Made by a program: the position numbers and the translations under genes
Origin: CAYMKL01 sp964390805
GTDB taxonomy: Bacteria; Chloroflexota; Anaerolineae; VGOG01
DNA: 43,284 nucleotides
NCBI GenBank assembly: GCA_964390805.1
Contig: CAYMKL010000049.1
Span: forward strand, 1-43,284
Reading direction: 5' to 3'
Notes under the pieces: generated by a model
Told to the model about the DNA's origin: nothing
Databases searched by the model: none
What the model saw: the letters and a program-made list of their open reading frames with translations, nothing else
In this document: positions 25,401 to 31,877 of the stretch, piece after piece
Position numbering within the stretch: position 1 is the first letter of the stretch
Layout of the letters: each line of letters begins with the position of its first letter

Positions 25401-25530
25401 GGTGCTCATCGGCGATCTGAACTGGATGGACGACGCCTCGTTCATGGGCTACGTGACCATCGGCGGCTACGTCTGGCCCGACTGGCCAGCCGACAACGAG
25501 AACCTGCTGCTGAACATCATCGGGTTCTGA
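22456..25530 (+). CDS. Large secreted multidomain protein with carboxypeptidase-regulatory-like domains
   Basis: This 1024-residue protein has a hydrophobic signal segment (TLLCLLCVFLGISIVPALWTI, about residues 36-56) and a likely cleavage after VLA, so it is exported; an ATG at residue 9 is an alternative start. Residues about 75-600 are beta-rich and contain repeated units such as WETWVQVQNVGATDSG and WQTGIQVQNLTRESLP. Two domains similar to the carboxypeptidase regulatory fold follow (TISGQVIDKITLAPINDASI and FGWVTDKETGLPIADASVSA, each ending in a G-Y pair), both introduced by a Cys. The last 200 residues resemble an alpha/beta, glutamine-amidotransferase-like fold (RILLYYGNGGEDEGYADAA, FLWGGGRLVVMTEAGA). 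No catalytic residues are certain. The 3' third is more GC-rich than the 5' part, which suggests modular assembly. Confidence 0.75.
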   Translation: MLHPSDEFMRVSRDLGNTWTDWLSRARGPKASRQTLLCLLCVFLGISIVPALWTISPPLKPVLAQPDDEVAGYGEAHLGPGKRIQLPAIDHENGWETWVQVQNVGATDSGAVVFFWGDYSRKCPANDPGPIRTACIRVPENAVWTLKSHIPIHAKSAIVYSVATPVLNDACEDAGDAVGDTSAWRAWEDTYEGSGEPLAVIAQRKGSNAFGIVVSSAYPGFTESMPGEGPPYQYFTPYAMKRYHNLYTEMIIQNSGDQCTPVTIYYREQAPCFFEWIQHVEQLAPGESVRVRVPDEINCEWLGSAYVQANEPLSIVVDQISFSKYCLDSHDRGTLLTYWAQPYKPAGDTLLYAGLLLRMWDGWQTGIQVQNLTRESLPTFVTVSFSDNSGGELLFVGDWVCPNGANTFFLPPITDLGFNYVGAANIQSHNQVDYPSGKETDGQPISAVVDVKKTLIYSEASNSWITAPPGEAQGGSYNADPLSAHQGWRYIALPSISKSDEAISTIAVRNNSNCNRIQLRISIHDATGARHTIISSLWLGPEQLRLVDLANVSSVVSGFIGAGIVEVIGEEQLCDTNGDGHIDQELVVPTAIVLNKGQPDGDITTVYDGIPFSSEYAPCLITISGQVIDKITLAPINDASISIDGAEYDTTDPTGHYSLEYPKTAEPKDIILAASAADYVTGTVALEDTVCDDQVVNFELYPLCDTVDVFGWVTDKETGLPIADASVSAVNLMGSGTATTDAGGYYDIELAFDSGATTWVTTWAEGYNGATDSVFIPICDTAQVDFELYQTTKSRILLYYGNGGEDEGYADAAALFESLGYLVNYTTDWPDDPDLEEYKVIFLLGPGNANGDPANNNFTPGQLAQLDPFLWGGGRLVVMTEAGATVSVENALLNALTGADVQFVAGTINTALADDITTDQVTGDVTMLDFDTATSINVGVGAVPGELGALGTSHPDAGAIILATDTPTGVSRLSANGFAGDVVLIGDLNWMDDASFMGYVTIGGYVWPDWPADNENLLLNIIGF

Positions 25531-25550
25531 TGTGACCCTGTAAATACTAA

Positions 25551-25585
25551 GGCCGCCAGGGGTTTCCCCCTGGCGGCCTTTTATG
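25551..25585. terminator. Strong terminator between convergent genes
   Basis: GGCCGCCAGGGG pairs with CCCTGGCGGCC around a short loop and is followed by TTTTAT on the plus strand. It ends the secreted protein gene and lies 20 bp from the end of the convergent leuS; the opposite side has only a short A/T flank (AAGG before AATC), so its main direction is plus. Confidence 0.9.
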
Positions 25586-25604
25586 TCAATAGATGGGTAC
25601 ACCG

Positions 25605-28412
25605 CTATTTCGCCACGATGTTCACCAGTCGCCCCGGCACATAGATGACTTTCCTCACCTCCAGGCCCTTCAGGTGGCGCTGAACCCCATCGCTGGCCAG
25701 AGCCAGCTCCTCGGCCTCTTCCTCGCTGATGTCCACCCGCACCTCTAGCCGATCCCGCAGCTTGCCGTTGATCTGCACCACCAAAGTGATGACCTCCTCG
25801 GCGGCCAGCTCCTCGCTCCACGTCGGCCAGCTCTGCTGGTGCACGCTGTAGGGCCGACCAGTGTGCGCCCACAACTCTTCGGCTACGTGGGGACAGCAGG
25901 GTGCCAGCATCAGCAGCAGGCTCTCGATCGCTTCCTCCCATGCATCGGCGCCGTAGATCGCCGTCTCCTTGGCCTTCATCAGCGTGTTGGTCAGTTCCAT
26001 CAGTCGGGCGATGATGGTGTTGAAGGCAAAGTCCTCCATGTCCTGCGTCACCGCGCGTATAGTCTGATGCGTCTTCCGCCGGAGCGCGCGGACCTCGTCC
26101 GCGCTGGCCGCTGGCCGCTGGCCGCTGGCCGCTGTTTCGTCCAGCACACAGTTCCACACCCGGTTCAGCCAGCGCACCACTCCCTCGATGCCCTGAGGAT
26201 CCCACGGCCCGCCCTGCTCCCAGCGCCAGCCGAACATCAGGTAGGCCCGCACTGTGTCGGCGCCGTACCGTTGTATCAGGTCATCGGGCAGGACGACGTT
26301 GCCTCGCGACTTGCTCATTCGGGCTCCATCGGAGCCCAGGATGATGCCCTGGTTGCGCAGGGCCAGCATCGGCTCGTCGAAATCCACCAACCCGATGTCT
26401 CGCATAACCATGGTGAAGAAGCGCGTGTACAGCAGGTGCATCACGGCGTGCTCCGGCCCACCGGTGTACATGTCCACCGGCAGCCAGTAGCGGCCCGCTT
26501 CCGGGTCCCAGGGGCAATCGTCTCGATGCAGCGACTCACCCTCTTTGTGGTAGGGGGTCACGTAGGCGTAGTGATACCATGAGGAGCACAGGAAGGTATC
26601 CATGGTGTCGGTCTCGCGCTCAGCAGGGCCACCACACGTCGGGCAAGTGGTATATCGGAAGCCTTCGTGGAACTTCAGGGGCGATTCGCCCGTAGGCAGG
26701 AACTCGGCGTCCTCGGGCAGCAGCACCGGCAGGTCCTCGTAGGGCACCGGCACCATCCCGCACTCGTCGCAGTAGATGATGGGAATGGGCGCGCCCCAGT
26801 ACCGCTGGCGGCTGATCAGCCAGTCGCGCAGACGATAGTTGACAGCGAACTCGCCAGTGCCCTGCTCCTCCAGCCACTCCGTCACCTTCTGCACCGCCAC
26901 GTCGCCCGGCGTTCCGGTGAAGGGACCAGAGTTGATCATCGTGGCATACTCAACATGGAGTAGTATGTCGCGGTAGAACTCCACGTCCCACAACATCTCC
27001 ATCACCGTGCGCCTATCCCCCACCGTCGACTCCAGTTCCTTGCAGCGAGCCGTGATCTCGCCATCAGCCTCCACAGAATCGAACTCCCGAACGCCGTCGT
27101 CGAAGACGAAGACCCAGCAGGCACCGACCACCTCGGTCCAGGAGCCGGGCTTGACGTGCGCCTGCGCCAGCCCGATATAGCGGTCCACCTGCCCCTTGTC
27201 CATCGTGACGTACAACGAGCCATCCTGCTCCTCGAAGGAGATACCGGCTTCGGTCAATGCCTCGGCGAAGCCCCCCTTCATCGTGCCCTGCATGGCGAAG
27301 GACCTGGCAGCGCCGTCGGGGCGGTCAATGACGGGGATGATGGGCAGGCCGAACTTGAGAGCGAACTCAAAGTCCCGCTCGTCGTGACCGGGGACGCCCA
27401 TGATGGCCCCCGTCCCGTAGGTCATCATCACGTAGTCGGCGACCCAAATGGGGATACGCTCACCATTGACCGGGTTGATGGCGTAGGCGCCGATGAAGAC
27501 GCCGGTCTTGTCCCGCTCGGTGCTCAGCCGCTCGATCTCGCTCTGGCGGGCGGCCTGGAATCTGTAGGTTTCCACTTCCTCCCGGTGCTCCGGCGTGGTC
27601 AGCTTGTCCACCAACGGATGCTCCGGGGCCAGCACCATGAAGGTAGCACCCCACAGCGTGTCGGGCCGGGTGGTGAAGACGACAATGGGGTCCTCCTGCT
27701 CCGACACGAAGGTCGTGTTCGCCCCCTCGCTTCGCCCGATCCAGTTCTTCTGCATGGTACAGATGCGCTCCGGCCAGTCTATCTTGGAGTGGTCCAACAA
27801 CTCGTCGGCATAGTCGGTGATGCGGAAGAACCACTGCTCCAGATTCTTCTTGATGACCGGCGTGCCGCAACGCTCGCAGTGCCGATCCTCCCCCCACACC
27901 TGCTCTCGGGCCAGGGTGGTGTTGCACTGGGGGCACCAGTCTACTGGCGACATCTTCTTGTAGGCCAGGCCCGCTTCGTAGAACTTGAGGAAGAACCACT
28001 CGGTCCATTTGTAGTAGCCGGGCAGGCAAGAGGCCGCCTCTCGATCCCAGGCCCACATGGCCCCCATCGAGCGGAGCTGGCGGCGCATGACTTCGATGCT
28101 ATCCCAGGCCCATTTGAAGGGATGGATGCCACGCTGGATGGCCGCGTTTTCGGCCGGCAGCCCAAAGGCATCGTATCCGATGGGGTAGAAGACGTTGTAG
28201 CCCTTCATTCGGATGTAGCGCGCGCGGGCATCTGAGGGAGCCATCACGTACCAGTGGCCGATATGCAGGTAGTTGGCCGACGGATAGGGCAGCATGGTCA
28301 GTAGGTAGTACTTGGGTCGGGTCGGATCCTCCACCGTCCGGTAGAGCCCGTCCTCCTCCCATCGTTGCTGCCACCTGGGTTCGATCTGTTGAGGTATGTA
28401 TTTATCAGTCAT
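25605..28412 (-). CDS. leuS: Leucyl-tRNA synthetase
   Basis: This 935-residue class I synthetase charges tRNA-Leu. It has HIGH at residues 50-53, zinc-type cysteines at 160, 163, 179 and 182, an editing domain with TTRPDTLWGAT (247-257) and GVPGHDERD (340-348), and RMSKS at 698-702. It is longer than the usual 800-880 residues. Most of the extra length is residues about 365-490, between the editing core and NSGPF, containing the odd block WTEVVGACWVFVFDDGVREF. A second oddity is AASGQRPAASADE at 761-773, encoded by a microsatellite. ATG follows GAAAGGAG. Upstream, on the same strand, is a T-box leader with a Leu specifier, about 700 bp away, with a toxin-antitoxin pair between. No other promoter is obvious. 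Confidence 0.97.
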   Translation of the reverse strand: MTDKYIPQQIEPRWQQRWEEDGLYRTVEDPTRPKYYLLTMLPYPSANYLHIGHWYVMAPSDARARYIRMKGYNVFYPIGYDAFGLPAENAAIQRGIHPFKWAWDSIEVMRRQLRSMGAMWAWDREAASCLPGYYKWTEWFFLKFYEAGLAYKKMSPVDWCPQCNTTLAREQVWGEDRHCERCGTPVIKKNLEQWFFRITDYADELLDHSKIDWPERICTMQKNWIGRSEGANTTFVSEQEDPIVVFTTRPDTLWGATFMVLAPEHPLVDKLTTPEHREEVETYRFQAARQSEIERLSTERDKTGVFIGAYAINPVNGERIPIWVADYVMMTYGTGAIMGVPGHDERDFEFALKFGLPIIPVIDRPDGAARSFAMQGTMKGGFAEALTEAGISFEEQDGSLYVTMDKGQVDRYIGLAQAHVKPGSWTEVVGACWVFVFDDGVREFDSVEADGEITARCKELESTVGDRRTVMEMLWDVEFYRDILLHVEYATMINSGPFTGTPGDVAVQKVTEWLEEQGTGEFAVNYRLRDWLISRQRYWGAPIPIIYCDECGMVPVPYEDLPVLLPEDAEFLPTGESPLKFHEGFRYTTCPTCGGPAERETDTMDTFLCSSWYHYAYVTPYHKEGESLHRDDCPWDPEAGRYWLPVDMYTGGPEHAVMHLLYTRFFTMVMRDIGLVDFDEPMLALRNQGIILGSDGARMSKSRGNVVLPDDLIQRYGADTVRAYLMFGWRWEQGGPWDPQGIEGVVRWLNRVWNCVLDETAASGQRPAASADEVRALRRKTHQTIRAVTQDMEDFAFNTIIARLMELTNTLMKAKETAIYGADAWEEAIESLLLMLAPCCPHVAEELWAHTGRPYSVHQQSWPTWSEELAAEEVITLVVQINGKLRDRLEVRVDISEEEAEELALASDGVQRHLKGLEVRKVIYVPGRLVNIVAK
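26107..26134. repeat. 7-bp-periodic microsatellite within leuS
   Basis: The unit GGCCGCT is repeated four times (GCTGGCCGCTGGCCGCTGG and on). In leuS it is read as AASGQRPAAS, just after the catalytic region and before the anticodon-binding domain, replacing normally variable linker sequence. Confidence 0.8.
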
Positions 28413-28433
28413 TGGTCTTCTCCTTTCCTGAAT

Positions 28434-28462
28434 TTGCCATCCTCACTCGAAGATGATATAAT
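28434..28462 (+). promoter_or_regulatory. Promoter of the toxin-antitoxin pair
   Basis: TTGCCA, 17 bp, then a perfect TATAAT preceded by TGA (extended -10). It lies 22 bp upstream of the leuS start, pointing away from leuS, and about 50 bp before the antitoxin ATG. It can compete with read-through from the T-box leader on the other strand. Confidence 0.85.
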
Positions 28463-28510
28463 CAATCTTAGATGGTAAAGCCTTGCTTCAATGATGTAGG
28501 GGGTAGAGAA

Positions 28511-28732
28511 ATGCTGAAGACTATCAAAGCCGTTTATGAAAATGGTCTGTTCCACCCACTGGAATCGGTCTCGTTGCCGGATCGAACTGAAGTGAAACTG
28601 GTCTTCTTGTCACTGGAGGATGACCTCTCTTCTCTGGCTCTGGCCAAGCTAGCAGAGGACAGTCCCTCTTTCGCTTTCCTTGCCGATCCACGGGAAGATA
28701 TATACACTTTGGAAGATGGGGAACCGGTGTGA
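28511..28732 (+). CDS. DUF104 (AF2212-like) antitoxin
   Basis: This 73-residue protein begins MLKTIKAVYENGLFHPLESV, followed by LPDRTEVKLVFL. This is the DUF104/AF2212 signature of small antitoxins, with an N-terminal beta-rich dimer and an acidic tail (FLADPREDIYTLEDGEPV) that would wrap the toxin. I choose the ATG at 28511, with GGTAGAGAA upstream. The stop codon overlaps the toxin start (TGATG). Antitoxins of this family pair with PIN or MazF-like toxins; here the partner is MazF-like. Confidence 0.88.
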   Translation: MLKTIKAVYENGLFHPLESVSLPDRTEVKLVFLSLEDDLSSLALAKLAEDSPSFAFLADPREDIYTLEDGEPV

Positions 28733-29097
28733 TGAGGTTCTCCGCCATGTTGCACCGGGGCGACATCGTCCTCGTACCATTCCCCTTTACAGACCTGACA
28801 GGGCGAAAGGTACGCCCTGCAGTCATCGTTTCCCCTGATCCCATAGGGAAGGACATAGTCCTTGCCTTCATAACCTCTGTTGTCCCTTCACCTTTGCTCT
28901 CTACAGATTTCCTCCTTGACAAATCCCACCCAGAGTTCCATTTGACCGGCTTGAGGACTGCATCCGTTTTCAGGATGGCCAAGTTGGGCACTCTTCATCG
29001 CTCTTTGATCCTACGGCGTTTGGGGAAAGTAGGCCCGCAAATTCAGCAAGATTTGGACCAACGTCTTGAAGAAGCCATCGGATTGCAGCGCCCTTAG
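28732..29097 (+). CDS. MazF/PemK-like mRNA interferase toxin
   Basis: This 121-residue protein shows the MazF signature MLHRGDIVLVPFPFTDLTG, then RKVRPAVIVSPDPIGKDIVL. It is expected to be a ribosome-independent endoribonuclease held inactive by the upstream antitoxin. The ATG at 28732 overlaps the antitoxin stop; a second ATG at 28747 is possible. The conserved basic loop (TGRKVRPAV) and the Ser/Thr that follow the strand (FITSVVPSP) are in place. The stop lies 14 bp from the end of the T-box terminator on the other strand, so the two units collide tail to tail. Confidence 0.9.
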   Translation: MRFSAMLHRGDIVLVPFPFTDLTGRKVRPAVIVSPDPIGKDIVLAFITSVVPSPLLSTDFLLDKSHPEFHLTGLRTASVFRMAKLGTLHRSLILRRLGKVGPQIQQDLDQRLEEAIGLQRP

Positions 29098-29110
29098 ACC
29101 CGCCGCCAAC

Positions 29111-29142
29111 AAAAATTCCCCCCGTCTCAGGGACGAAGGGAA
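29111..29142 (-). terminator. T-box leader terminator
   Basis: On the minus strand TTCCCTTCGTC pairs with GACGGGGGGAA (11 bp, two G-U pairs) around the loop CCTGA and is followed by TTTTT. The 5' arm overlaps the 3' side of the antiterminator, as in standard T-box switches. Confidence 0.9.
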
Positions 29143-29162
29143 CTTCTCCGCGGTACCACCCT

Positions 29163-29221
29163 GCTTGATGGCCCAGTAACCCGATCTGATCACTGAATAC
29201 CGATCACTGATCACTGGCACT
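29163..29221. repeat. Self-similar spacer between tRNA-Ala and T-box
   Basis: On the minus strand the spacer contains CAGTGATCAGTGATCGGTAT, then TCAGTGATCAGATC. The repeated TCAGTGATC unit resembles the other short-period spacers of the window and could have arrived together with the tRNA. Confidence 0.55.
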
Positions 29222-29297
29222 TGGTGGAGCTGAGGGGACTCGAACCCCTGACCTTCTCAATGCCATTGAGACGCGCTCCCAACTGCGCTACAGCCCC
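29222..29297 (-). tRNA. tRNA-Ala (anticodon GGC)
   Basis: This is a canonical 76-nt cloverleaf including an encoded CCA. The acceptor stem GGGGCTG/CAGCTCC contains the G3-U70 pair that identifies alanine tRNA. The D arm is GCGC/GCGC, the anticodon stem TCTCA/TGAGA has the loop ATGGCAT (anticodon GGC, reading GCC/GCU), and the T arm is AGGGG-TTCGAGT-CCCCT. The tRNA lies within the T-box leader, on the same strand and in the same probable transcript (promoter 29527-29555). Confidence 0.97.
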
Positions 29298-29526
29298 ACG
29301 CTTTCCATCCGCTCTCAGGCGAGGTAACGATCGCCACCCGGCAACGACTAGTTCTGCATTTCACCGTTGCGGCTCCCAGGCGAGTTCGGCCTTTCCACGC
29401 TCCCCATCGGCGCCTTGCCGGGATCCCACCTTTGCCCGGCTCTCTGTGGGGACGGCCTACTGCTCCTGTTCATAGCCTTTTCTGTCTAGCTTTTCCAAAG
29501 AGCCCACATAGCCCTACTCTGCTTCT

Positions 29527-29555
29527 ATTATACCATAAATCTGTAATTTCGTCTA
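29527..29555 (-). promoter_or_regulatory. Promoter of the T-box/tRNA-Ala leader
   Basis: TAGACG, 17 bp, then a perfect TATAAT preceded by TGG (extended -10), on the minus strand. Transcription would begin near 29520, about 45 nt before Stem I, and cover the T-box and the tRNA. Confidence 0.8.
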
Positions 29556-29802
29556 ATCTGATCCACGTTGTCAGGAGGCCACGAAGCGGCTATGGCGGCG
29601 TGCCCAGCGCAATGCAAAGCTGCGAAAGCTTGGAAGGTCTTCACGGCAACACCAGTACCGATAGCTACATCCACACGAACTGCTACGGCAACGACGGGGC
29701 AGCCCTGAGACTCAGTAGATGGAAGTTTTGAAGCAGAGCGGGCTCCCCATGCCCGCGAATCGGCGGCGTGGGAGCCGCCTCTGCTGAGTTCTGCACCAAA
29801 AA
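29556..29802. other. Intergenic region with large palindrome
   Basis: No gene is supported. A 52-bp imperfect palindrome lies at 29733-29784. The rest (29556-29732) is not recognised; a short Val/Gly-rich frame on the minus strand is not convincing. Confidence 0.5.
29733..29784. repeat. 52-bp palindrome
   Basis: GCAGAGCGGGCTCCCCATGC and its partner GCGTGGGAGCCGCCTCTGC form two arms of about 24 bp with a few mismatches around GCGAATCGGC. It could be a terminator-like structure or a short palindromic mobile repeat next to a truncated gene. Confidence 0.7.
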
Positions 29803-29988
29803 CTAGCCCATCTCTACGCCAGGCTGGGCCATCAGACCCATGTTGTCCATCTCGCCCCATTCTTCCACGATCTTGCCGCCTTCGATACGGAGGATGCTGA
29901 TCCCCGTCACCGTCACCTGCGCACCCGTGGCCAGAATCACTACTTCGCTGCTGATCCCCCCTAACCTACCCCATTCTTTGCTGATCAT
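29803..29988 (-). pseudogene. C-terminal fragment of a SnoaL-like ester cyclase
   Basis: The 61-codon frame contains ATGAQVTVTGISILRIEGGK, followed by IVEEWGEMDNMGLMAQPG. This matches the C-terminal half of the SnoaL-like polyketide/ester cyclase fold, which is normally 130-150 residues. The first roughly 80 residues are missing and the start region (MISKEWGRLGGISSEV) does not match the family. It is therefore probably a decayed remnant. It lies 39 bp downstream of the SDR gene. Confidence 0.7.
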
Positions 29989-30027
29989 TCCCTTTCTGGC
30001 ATCGCTGGTCGGCCGTGGCTTGCACGG

Positions 30028-30828
30028 TCATGCCGCCAAGAATCCGCCGTCCACTGGTATCGCTGCGCCGTGTACGTAACTGGACATATCGCTGGCAAGA
30101 ACCAGAGCCATACATGCCACTTCATCTGGCTGGCCCAGCCGGCCTATGGGCAGCCGCCACTTGAATTCGATGCCCGTCTTGATGAGACCAAAGTCGAAAT
30201 GAAATATCCCCTGAGCAGCCTTGCTTTTTGTCCCAGGGGTAATGATCCCCCCAGGCACTACGGCATTTATTCTGAACCCATGCTTGCCGTGTTCCTTGGC
30301 CAGGGCTCTCGTTAAGGCCATGACTCCTGCCTTACTCATGCTATAGTGAGCCAGGTCCTCCTTGAATGCCAAGACAGCCTCTATAGACCCCACGTTGACA
30401 ATCACGCCCCCCAGTTTCAACCGCCTGCCGATCATTTTTTGGCACATCCAGTAGACTGAATCCAGATTCGTCTCGAGCACCCTCTTGTAGAAGGATTCGT
30501 CAACATCCAGGAACTCCTTGAAGGGATAGATACCGGCGTTATTCACCAGTATGTCCGGCCCATCCCCGCTCAACGCCTCCCAAAGCCTGTCTATCTCTTC
30601 CTGCTTCGATATGTTCGTCTCGTGAATGTTGACTTCCGCCCCGAATCTCTCTAGCTCCTTCTTCGTGGCCGCCAGTCTTTCATTGTCAATGTCTACCAGC
30701 TCTAGATCTGCCCCTGCCTCCGCAAATCTGTAGGCGATGGCCTTGCCAATGCCAGCAGCCGCGCCCGTGATCAGAGCTCGCTTTCCCTTCAGAGATATCA
30801 GCTCAGGTAGTGATCTTGGAGTTGCCAT
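30028..30828 (-). CDS. Short-chain dehydrogenase/reductase
   Basis: This 266-residue SDR has a Rossmann fold with the cofactor motif TGAAAGIGKA (21-30), NNAG near residue 98 and the catalytic YSMSK. The C-terminal PVDGGFLAA end is typical of classical SDRs. Asp in ELVDIDNERL after strand 2 suggests NAD+ rather than NADP+. The substrate cannot be read. The ATG at 30828 overlaps the stop of the YjbQ gene (TGATG), so the two are co-translated. Confidence 0.93.
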   Translation of the reverse strand: MATPRSLPELISLKGKRALITGAAAGIGKAIAYRFAEAGADLELVDIDNERLAATKKELERFGAEVNIHETNISKQEEIDRLWEALSGDGPDILVNNAGIYPFKEFLDVDESFYKRVLETNLDSVYWMCQKMIGRRLKLGGVIVNVGSIEAVLAFKEDLAHYSMSKAGVMALTRALAKEHGKHGFRINAVVPGGIITPGTKSKAAQGIFHFDFGLIKTGIEFKWRLPIGRLGQPDEVACMALVLASDMSSYVHGAAIPVDGGFLAA

Positions 30829-31247
30829 CACTCGCCCATGATCTTGACCAGGACGCGCTTTCTACGACGCCCATCGAACTCGCCGTAGAAAATCTGCTCC
30901 CACGGGCCGAAGTCCAGGCGACCATTCGTGACGGCCACCACCACCTCACGACCCATGATCTGTCTCTTCAGATGCGCATCGCCGTTGTCCTCGCCAGTGC
31001 GGTTGTGGCGATAGCGGCTGATGGGCTCGTGGGGAGCCAGCTCCTCGAGCCAATCGTCGTAGTCCTGATGAAGGCCGCGTTCATCATCGTTGATGAACAC
31101 CGAAGCGGTTATGTGCATGGCGTTCACCAGCACCAACCCCTCCTTTATGCCGCTTTCACGCAGACACTCGTCAACCTGGCGCGTAATGTTGACAAAGGCC
31201 CGGCGTCTAGGAACGTTGAACCACAGTTCTTTCCGATAGCTCTTCAT
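30828..31247 (-). CDS. YjbQ/UPF0047 family protein
   Basis: This 139-residue protein carries the UPF0047 signature: GLVLVNAMHITASVFINDDE, RGLHQDYDDWLEELAP, NGDAHLKRQIMGREVVVAV and FGPWEQIFYGEFDGRRRKRV. The conserved His and Asp residues form the likely active or metal site. Family members complement thiamin-phosphate synthase mutants weakly, but the true role is uncertain. I use the ATG at 31247 with GGAGGGTG upstream. It lies 15 bp after the PNPOx gene and overlaps the SDR start. Confidence 0.93.
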   Translation of the reverse strand: MKSYRKELWFNVPRRRAFVNITRQVDECLRESGIKEGLVLVNAMHITASVFINDDERGLHQDYDDWLEELAPHEPISRYRHNRTGEDNGDAHLKRQIMGREVVVAVTNGRLDFGPWEQIFYGEFDGRRRKRVLVKIMGE

Positions 31248-31262
31248 AAGTAACACCCTCCG

Positions 31263-31757
31263 TCACATTTCTTCCACTTCGGCCAGGACTGCCTCGAACC
31301 AATCCCGGTGCTCGTCTTGGGGGAAAAAGGTGATAGCACTTCCGATGTCGCCCCTGCGAGGCATGTCGTTCTTCACTTCCTCGACGTCAATCTCCAGGAT
31401 GGCGGAGTGCTCGTGGGTGTTCATCCGCTCCCTCACCACCCTGGCCCGTCCTCGGATGCTCACGGCGATGTTGGGCGGGGCCACCACGGCCACCATCACC
31501 CGCCCATCTCGGCAGAGATTCTTGTAAGTGTCGTGGTAGTGCAGGGAGATCATCCGCAGCAATCGAGGCGTGACCGCCCGCACACTGCCAAACGGTGCAG
31601 TGCGGGGCGTTCCATCCGCGTCCACAGTGGCCACGATGGTGACAGGATTGATCCCCCTGTTGGGCTTGTGCAACGCCTCGAACACCTCTGGAGGAAGCTC
31701 AGGCGCTCTTCGCCAGCGTTTCCCTACCTGGGGCTTTTCAGCTTCACGATTTGTCAT
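31263..31757 (-). CDS. Pyridoxamine 5'-phosphate oxidase-like flavin protein
   Basis: This 164-residue split-barrel protein is of the PNPOx-like family: GINPVTIVATVDADGTPRTA, then PFGSVRAVTPRLLRMISLHY, with the later strand GRVMVAVVAPPNIAVSIRGR. Such proteins bind FMN or F420/haem-related cofactors and reduce small molecules. The first residues (REAEKPQVGKRWRRAPELPP) are a basic tail. It sits at the head of the tightly packed YjbQ-SDR set and probably shares their transcript. Confidence 0.85.
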   Translation of the reverse strand: MTNREAEKPQVGKRWRRAPELPPEVFEALHKPNRGINPVTIVATVDADGTPRTAPFGSVRAVTPRLLRMISLHYHDTYKNLCRDGRVMVAVVAPPNIAVSIRGRARVVRERMNTHEHSAILEIDVEEVKNDMPRRGDIGSAITFFPQDEHRDWFEAVLAEVEEM

Positions 31758-31877
31758 GATTCTGACTCCCTCTTTCAGGCGAATAGAGGCTCATATACCA
31801 CAGTTCTTTGTCCTCCCTCTTCTTCTCGTGTGCGCAGGCGACTTCCTCATTGAGAAGCCCTATTGAGGCAGAACGGG

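Larger units (their letters stand above)
29111..29520 (-). promoter_or_regulatory. T-box leader with Leu-type specifier, interrupted by a tRNA gene
   Basis: On the minus strand the antiterminator T-box core AGGGTGGTACCGCGG lies at 29148-29162. Stem I precedes it (about 29475-29370), with AGTA opposite GAACTCG, an AGAGAGCCGGG bulge arm and the apical GGTGGGA. The specifier codon after GAA is CTC (29384-29382), a leucine codon, followed by a purine as expected. A Stem II hairpin (GCAACG/CGTTGC, 29370-29341) and a IIA/B-like segment (GGCGA/TCGCC, then GAGCGGATGG) follow. A complete tRNA-Ala (29297-29222) plus a 59-nt spacer replaces Stem III. TGGT in the bulge would pair with an A73-CCA end, as in tRNA-Leu. 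The nearest gene downstream on the strand is leuS, about 700 bp on. The T-box motif is certain; the specifier reading is probable; the coupling to leuS is inferred. Confidence 0.9.

Noticed and set aside
28524..28991. Minus-strand frame of 155 codons over the toxin-antitoxin pair
   Set aside because: Overlaps two recognisable genes on the other strand and has no ribosome binding site or domain.
29221..29475. Short plus-strand frame over the tRNA and T-box
   Set aside because: It covers the complement of a certain tRNA and the T-box Stem I; no family match.
29565..29690. Val/Gly-rich minus-strand frame (VVAVAVRVDVAIGTGVAV)
   Set aside because: Low-complexity remnant, no start signal, and it overlaps the leader promoter region.
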